Shown one piece after another: positions 59,525-64,000 of a stretch of 64,000 bases of DNA. Within the stretch, counting starts at the first letter, position 1. Every line of letters starts with the position of its first letter. This DNA is from JAFGCL01 sp964423835 (GTDB lineage Bacteria; Chloroflexota; Dehalococcoidia; UBA2247; RBG-13-53-26), in the NCBI GenBank assembly GCA_964423835.1, contig CAYRGJ010000016.1, positions 9,189-73,188 of the forward strand, written 5' to 3'. The notes under the pieces are model-generated. The model saw nothing but the letters and a program-made list of their open reading frames with translations. It had not been told where the DNA came from and searched no databases. The position numbers and the translations under genes were made by a program.

Positions 59525-60088
59525 CTACTCTTGCTGGTCCTTCTGATCCCGGCTGTCTCCGGCGTTGCCCAGGTCCTTCATGTCCAGCGTGTTGATGAAA
59601 TCGGTGAATGCGGACAGCTTGCGCAGCTCATCGTCGCTGATGGGATGCTTCTCGTCCTCACCATGGCTGTGCATGGGCTTGCCGCTCTGATCGAAGACTA
59701 TGCCGGCCTTCTCCAGCACCTCTTCCGAAGCGAAGATGGGCACCTTGGCCCTCACGGCTATGGCGATGGCATCGCTGGGGCGTGAATCGATCTCAATCTC
59801 CTTGCCGTTCGACATGACAAATATGCGGGCGAAGAAGGTGTCGTTCTGGAGGTCATTCACCAGGATGGACTTGATCTTGGCCCCCAGGGCGTTCAGGATC
59901 GAGTACAGGAGGTCATGGGTCAGCGGGCGGGGAACAGAGATGCCCTGCAGCTTCACGGCAATGGCATCCGCCTCGGCCGGGCCGATCCAGATGGGCAGGT
60001 AGCGGTCAGAGCGGGTCTCCTTCAGGATGACCACCCTCTGTGAGTTCATCACGCTCACCCGAATGCTGTCAACGCTCATTTCAACCAT
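59525..60088 (-). CDS. Bifunctional nuclease family protein (DUF151)
   Basis: 187 residues. Core motifs VSVMNSQRVVILKETRSDRYLPIWIG, RPLTHDLL, LVNDLQNDTFFARI and IDSRPSDAIAIAVRAKVPIF define the DUF151/bifunctional nuclease family, with reported DNase/RNase activity in plants and mycobacteria. The C-terminal acidic extension (about 140-187) is lineage specific. Start ATG 60088 fits a GGAG site; ATG 60079 is an alternative. First gene of the pair with the zinc-ribbon protein. Confidence 0.9.
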   Translation of the reverse strand: MVEMSVDSIRVSVMNSQRVVILKETRSDRYLPIWIGPAEADAIAVKLQGISVPRPLTHDLLYSILNALGAKIKSILVNDLQNDTFFARIFVMSNGKEIEIDSRPSDAIAIAVRAKVPIFASEEVLEKAGIVFDQSGKPMHSHGEDEKHPISDDELRKLSAFTDFINTLDMKDLGNAGDSRDQKDQQE

Positions 60089-60189
60089 GTGCTTGTCTCC
60101 GAGATGCCAGGTGCGGAGGATTCGACCTAATTCTAGGCGCGCCGCGTTCAAGTTGTCAAATGATCCGAGCACGCTGGCCGGGCCTTGCC

Positions 60190-60257
60190 GAGCGTGCCTG
60201 CCCGGCCTCCCGCTGAGCGTGCCTGCCCGGCCTCCCGCTGAGCGTGCCTGCCGGGCC
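60190..60257. repeat. 25-bp tandem direct repeat
   Basis: GAGCGTGCCTGCCCGGCCTC plus CCGCT occurs exactly twice (60190-60214, 60215-60239), with a third partial copy (60240-60257). It lies between the fumarase stop (60267) and the nuclease start (60088), both minus strand. No CRISPR character: there are no unique spacers. Confidence 0.85.
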
Positions 60258-60266
60258 AAAAGGCCG

Positions 60267-61121
60267 CTACAGGGTGACCTCTTTGTGCCGGGCGCTGTGG
60301 CACAGGATATTGACGGCCACGGGCAGGCTGGCTATGTGGGCGGGGAAGACCTCCACGTGGACCCCCAGCGCGGTGGTGCTGCCGCCGAACCCCTGGGGCC
60401 CGATACCCAGGGCATTGATCCTCTGCAGGAGCTCATGCTCCAGGTCCGCCGCCTCGGGGTCAGCGCTGGGCCGCCCCAGCGGCCGCAGCAGGGCCTCCTT
60501 GGCCAGCAGGCAGGCCTTCTCGGCCGTGCCCCCGATGCCCACCCCCACGATGACCGGCGGACAGGGATTGCTCCCGGCCTCGTCTACCGCCCTGACCACG
60601 AAATCGATGATGCCGCGACGGCCCTGGGCCGGCGACAGCATGGCCAGGCGGCTCATGTTCTCCGAGCCTCCGCCTTTGGGCATGAGAGCGATGGTGAGCC
60701 CGTCACCGGGCACCACCTCGGTGTGGATGACCGCCGGGCAGTTGTTCCTGGTGTTGGTCCTGGAGGAGAAGGGGTGCTGCACCATGGACTTTCGCAGGTA
60801 GCCGTCCGCGTAGCCCTTCCTGATGCCCTCCTCTATGGCGTCGTTGAGCCCTCCGCCGGTAACGTGTACGTCCTGCCCCAGCTTCACCAGGACCACGGCC
60901 AGGCCGCAATCCTGGCACAGCGGCACCCGCTCCCGGGAGGCGACGGAGGCGTTGTCCAGGATCTTCTGCAGGGTGGCCCTTCCCAGGGGCGATTCCTCGC
61001 TGGCCGCTGCCTGGCTGATGGCATGCAGCACGTCCTCGGGCAGGAAGAAGTTGGCCTCCTTGGCCATGCGGGCCACCGCCTGGATCACTTCGTCGGCGCG
61101 TATCTCCCTGGGACCCATCAT
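60267..61121 (-). CDS. fumA: Class I fumarate hydratase (or tartrate dehydratase) alpha subunit
   Basis: 284 residues, two-subunit type alpha chain. [4Fe-4S] cysteines in PLCQDCGLAVV, NCPAVIH and SNPCPPVIVGVGIGG. Hydrates fumarate to malate (or acts on tartrate) in the cytoplasm; oxygen-labile enzyme fitting an anaerobe. Start is ATG 61121 (a second ATG follows at once). The usual beta subunit is not adjacent: the next gene downstream is the nuclease. 7 nt after the carboxyltransferase stop. Confidence 0.9.
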   Translation of the reverse strand: MMGPREIRADEVIQAVARMAKEANFFLPEDVLHAISQAAASEESPLGRATLQKILDNASVASRERVPLCQDCGLAVVLVKLGQDVHVTGGGLNDAIEEGIRKGYADGYLRKSMVQHPFSSRTNTRNNCPAVIHTEVVPGDGLTIALMPKGGGSENMSRLAMLSPAQGRRGIIDFVVRAVDEAGSNPCPPVIVGVGIGGTAEKACLLAKEALLRPLGRPSADPEAADLEHELLQRINALGIGPQGFGGSTTALGVHVEVFPAHIASLPVAVNILCHSARHKEVTL

Positions 61122-61128
61122 GACTGCT

Positions 61129-62679
61129 CTACAGCGGGATGTTGCCGTGCTTCTTCGGGGGCAGGTGATCGACCTTGTTGCGGAGCATCTCCAGGGCCCT
61201 GATCAGCTTGGGGCGGGTGTCCCGCGGGTCTATCACGTCATCCAGGTACCCCCTGGCCGCGGCCACATAGGGGTTGGCGAACTTGTCCCGGTAGTCCTGC
61301 ACCAGCTCCTTCTTCTTTTCATCGGGCTTCTCGGCCTTGGCTATCTCGCCGCGGAAGATGATGTTGACCGCCCCGTCCGGCCCCATGACCGCGATCTCAG
61401 CCGTGGGCCAGGCGTAGTTGATGTCGCCGCGAAGGCTCTTGCTGCTCATGACCACGTAGGCTCCGCCGTAGGCCTTGCGGGTAATGATGCTGATCTTGGG
61501 CACGGAGGCCTCCGCGTAGGCGTAGAGGAACTTGGCGCCGTGGCGGATGATGCCCCCGAACTCCTGGTCTGTCCCCGGCATGTAGCCCGGGACATCGACG
61601 AAGGTGATGACGGGGATGTTGAAGCAGTCGCAGAACCGGACGAACCGGGCGCCCTTGTCGGAGGCGTTAATGTCAATGGACCCGGCCAGGTAGGCCGGCT
61701 GCTGGGCCACTATGCCAACGCTCTGGCCATTGAGCCGGGCGAACCCCACGATGAGGTTGTTGGCCCAGTGCTGGTGCACCTCCATGAAGTCGCCGCGGTC
61801 GAAGACACGGGCGATGACCTCGTGCATGTCGTAGGCCTTGTTCGGCTCCACGGGGACGATCCGGTGCAGGTCGGGATCGCGGCGATTGGGGTCGTCGCCG
61901 GCCGTCGCCAGCGGGGTCTCCTCCATGTTGTTCTGGGGCAGGAAGGTGAGCAGGCGGCGGATCATCAGGAAGACCTCCTCCTCGCTCTCGGCCACGAAAT
62001 GGCAGTTGCCGCTGGTCCGGGCGTGGACCATGGCGCCGCCCAGGTCCTCGTGACTGACCTCCTCCCCGCTGACCGCCTTAACTACATCGGGCCCGGTGAT
62101 GTACATCTGGGCCGTCCCCTTCACCATGAAGATAAAATCGGTGATGGCGGGAGAGTACGTGGCTCCGCCGGCTGCCGGCCCCAGCACCACCGATATCTGG
62201 GGGACCACTCCGGAGTAGAGGGTGTTCCGGGTAAAGATCTCGCCGTATCCTCGCAGGCTGTCCACGCCCTCCTGGATGCGGGCTCCCCCGGAGTCCAGCA
62301 GGCCGATGCACGGCGCGCCGTTGCGGGCCGCCAGGTCCATGGCCTTGCATATCTTCTCGGAGGCCACCTGCGACAGCGTCCCGCCGATGACGGTGAAGTC
62401 CTGGCTGTAGGCGAAGGCCAGCCGCCCGTTGATCTTGCCGTAGCCGATGACCACCGAGTCCCCCAGGAACCTCTCCTTATCCAGCCCGAAATCGCTGGTG
62501 CGGTGGGTGACGAAGGAATCAATCTCCTCGAAGGTGTCCGGGTCATAGAGAAGCGAGATACGCTCCCGGGCGGTGAGCTTGTTCTTGGCGTGCTGGGAAT
62601 CGACGCGCTTGGCGCCCCCGCCCTGCATGGCTTGCTCTCTCAGCCGGGCCAGGTTCTGCAGCTTGTCTTCGATGGACAT
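61129..62679 (-). CDS. Acyl-CoA carboxyltransferase, propionyl/methylmalonyl-CoA beta type
   Basis: 516 residues, typical for PccB/MmdA. Crotonase-fold carboxyltransferase with N-terminal LTARERISLLYDPDTFEEID, GGTLSQVASEKICKAMDLA, GLLDSGGARIQEGVDSL, GPAAGGATYSPAITDF, VDVPGYMPGTDQEFGGIIRHGAK and KAYGGAYVVMSSK. Transfers carboxyl groups between biotin and propionyl/methylmalonyl-CoA; whether it is a carboxylase or a Na+-pumping decarboxylase cannot be told without the partners, which are absent here. Together with fumarase it fits a methylmalonyl-CoA/propionate or C4 pathway. Confidence 0.93.
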   Translation of the reverse strand: MSIEDKLQNLARLREQAMQGGGAKRVDSQHAKNKLTARERISLLYDPDTFEEIDSFVTHRTSDFGLDKERFLGDSVVIGYGKINGRLAFAYSQDFTVIGGTLSQVASEKICKAMDLAARNGAPCIGLLDSGGARIQEGVDSLRGYGEIFTRNTLYSGVVPQISVVLGPAAGGATYSPAITDFIFMVKGTAQMYITGPDVVKAVSGEEVSHEDLGGAMVHARTSGNCHFVAESEEEVFLMIRRLLTFLPQNNMEETPLATAGDDPNRRDPDLHRIVPVEPNKAYDMHEVIARVFDRGDFMEVHQHWANNLIVGFARLNGQSVGIVAQQPAYLAGSIDINASDKGARFVRFCDCFNIPVITFVDVPGYMPGTDQEFGGIIRHGAKFLYAYAEASVPKISIITRKAYGGAYVVMSSKSLRGDINYAWPTAEIAVMGPDGAVNIIFRGEIAKAEKPDEKKKELVQDYRDKFANPYVAAARGYLDDVIDPRDTRPKLIRALEMLRNKVDHLPPKKHGNIPL

Positions 62680-62736
62680 AGTAATGTCTTCTCCTTCCGA
62701 CGGCCTCGTATCCTCGAGGCTTCGGGTGCCCGAAGG

Positions 62737-64000
62737 TCAGGGCTCCCGGGGCTTCATCCGGGCCAGCTCCGCCAGCCGCTCCGCCACCTGCCGCAGCTTC
62801 ATCTGGGCGTCCTGCAGCTTGCCGCGCTCCTTGTCCACCACGGCGGCGGGGGCCCGGGAGAGGAAGGCCGGATCGCCCAGGCGGGCCTCCAGGCCGGCGA
62901 TCCGGCCCTGCAGGGACTCCTTCTCCTGCAGCAGCCGCTGGCTCTCGGCATCGACGTCCACCGTCAGGGGGAGGACGATCTCCACCTCTCCGACGTGCAG
63001 GACCTGGGCCCCGTCGCCACGGGCCTCGGTGCGGCGACCCAGAATGTGCAGGGGTTGCACCCGCGCCAGGGTTTCTATGGCCCGGCGGTGGGCCTCGATC
63101 GCCTGTCCGTCCCCGGCGTAAAGGCGGGCTTCGATGCGCTTCGCCGGATCGATCTTCGATTCGGCGCGGGCATTGCGTATGGCGCGGATGATATCGATGA
63201 TCAGGCCTATCTCGCGCTCCGCCGCGGCGTCCGTCACGCCGGCGCCGCGGGGATACTCCGCTATCATCAGGGAGTCCGGCCGGGCCGGGTCAGGAGGCAG
63301 CCCGGACACCAGGTTCTGCCATATCTCCTCCGTGATGAAGGGCATGAAGGGGTGAAGCAGTCTGAGGGAGCGCTCCAGCGTGCGCACCAGGACGGGGACG
63401 GGGGAGGGGGCCCCGGGCTGGGCCAGTCGTATCTTCGCCAGCTCGATGTACCAATCGCAGAACTCACCCCAGATGAACTCGTAGACCTCCGCCTCGGCTT
63501 CGCCGAAGCGAAACTCGGTGAGCAGCTGGTTGACCCTGGCGGCCAGCCGGTCGAGGCGGCTTTCTATCCAGCGGTCCTCCACGGGCAGGCCGCCAGGGGC
63601 CGCGGTATCCTGTGTGGCGGCAGTGCCCTGGGTGGCGCCGGTGCCCGGCGGCGCGGCCTGCAGGCTCCGGATCACGTACCGGGAAGCGTTCCACAGCTTG
63701 TTGGCAAAGTTGCGGCCGGACTCGATCTTGCCGCTGCCCAGGGGAACGTCGTTGCCGGCGGAGGTGCCCAGGACCAGGGAGAACCGCAGGGCGTCGGCCC
63801 CGTACCGGTCGATGAGGTCCAGGGGATTGACCACGTTCCCCTTGATCTTGCTCATCTTGGCGCCCTTCTCATCGCGGATCAGTCCATGAAGGTAGACCCA
63901 GCGGAACGGTACCCGCCCCGTGTTCTCCAGCCCCATCATGATCATCCGGGCCACCCAGAAGAACAGGATGTCGTAGGCGGTCTCCATCACCGTCGTGGGG
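62737..64000 (-). CDS. valS: Valyl-tRNA synthetase, C-terminal part
   Basis: The last about 420 residues of a minus-strand gene that continues past the right edge. PTTVMETAYDILFFWVARMIMMG and the KMSKS-equivalent AKMSKIKGNV (third signature residue Ile) are followed by the anticodon-binding helical domain and a C-terminal coiled-coil arm (LLQEKESLQGRIAGLEARL) typical of ValRS. Ligates valine to tRNA-Val. The stop lies 57 nt before the carboxyltransferase start. Internal GTG/ATG near 63990 are not starts; the frame stays open to the edge. Confidence 0.95.
   Translation of the reverse strand, partial: PTTVMETAYDILFFWVARMIMMGLENTGRVPFRWVYLHGLIRDEKGAKMSKIKGNVVNPLDLIDRYGADALRFSLVLGTSAGNDVPLGSGKIESGRNFANKLWNASRYVIRSLQAAPPGTGATQGTAATQDTAAPGGLPVEDRWIESRLDRLAARVNQLLTEFRFGEAEAEVYEFIWGEFCDWYIELAKIRLAQPGAPSPVPVLVRTLERSLRLLHPFMPFITEEIWQNLVSGLPPDPARPDSLMIAEYPRGAGVTDAAAEREIGLIIDIIRAIRNARAESKIDPAKRIEARLYAGDGQAIEAHRRAIETLARVQPLHILGRRTEARGDGAQVLHVGEVEIVLPLTVDVDAESQRLLQEKESLQGRIAGLEARLGDPAFLSRAPAAVVDKERGKLQDAQMKLRQVAERLAELARMKPREP

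Noticed and set aside
60190..60257. Tandem repeats as a CRISPR array
   Set aside because: Repeats abut directly with no unique spacers and no cas genes are present; the same applies to the arrays at 7633, 45386 and 54361.

Overview
This window is a high-G+C bacterial chromosome segment from a probable strict anaerobe. The gene set points most naturally to an uncultured Dehalococcoidia-like Chloroflexota: heterodisulfide-reductase (Hdr) modules, a Hox-type [NiFe] hydrogenase, acyl-CoA dehydrogenases with ETF, a benzoyl-CoA-reductase-like gene at the edge, and several apparent TTG/GTG starts. The taxonomy is inference; no rRNA or tRNA gene was seen. No insertion sequence, prophage or CRISPR array was recognised.

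Layout. 1-7.5 kb (minus strand) holds the start of a 2-hydroxyacyl-CoA dehydratase/benzoyl-CoA reductase-type gene, one small plus-strand coiled-coil gene, and a catabolic-looking run: phytoene-desaturase-like flavoenzyme, APH kinase-SCP2 fusion, CrtC-like protein, old-yellow-enzyme/2,4-dienoyl-CoA reductase. 7.8-10.5 kb is a P-type Ca2+ ATPase. 10.7-38.2 kb is an almost uninterrupted minus-strand redox locus, read from right to left: hoxEF(GltD)-hoxU(NuoG-like)-hoxYH; then, behind its own promoter, psrA-psrB-nrfD-[ferredoxin/MvhD chimera]-[small membrane protein]-[membrane HdrED-like]-[HdrD-like]-hdrA; then, behind another candidate promoter, hdrC-hdrB-[HdrA with a GltD insertion]-mvhD/flxD-flxC-flxB-flxA. 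38.5-64 kb is mostly housekeeping and acyl-CoA metabolism: Lon-like protease, STAS-like protein, pyrG-transaldolase-rho, pyrE, ECF sigma/anti-sigma, ribD-ribE-ribBA-ribH, small translation-factor-like protein, DUF951, pyrF, HIT, acyl-CoA dehydrogenase, hisS, acyl-CoA dehydrogenase-etfB-etfA, zinc-ribbon protein, bifunctional nuclease, fumarase alpha, carboxyltransferase and the 3' part of valS.

How the genes work together (inference from families). The hydrogenase/diaphorase can exchange electrons between H2 and NAD(P). The Flx-Hdr modules are expected to couple NADH, ferredoxin and disulfide/thiol chemistry by flavin-based bifurcation. The Psr/NrfD and HdrED-like membrane proteins can link these pools to quinone. 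The acyl-CoA dehydrogenases with EtfAB feed electrons from acyl-CoA oxidation, for which the membrane HdrED-like protein is a plausible ETF:quinone oxidoreductase. The most distinctive feature is that the same GltD/NfnB-like flavin module is embedded in both an HdrA and a HoxF/NuoF-type diaphorase of one locus.

Other points worth a look: pyrG has no canonical start codon at the expected place; ribD appears to be leaderless; a long foldable leader precedes the acyl-CoA dehydrogenase-etf operon; several intergenic spacers carry short tandem palindromic repeats.
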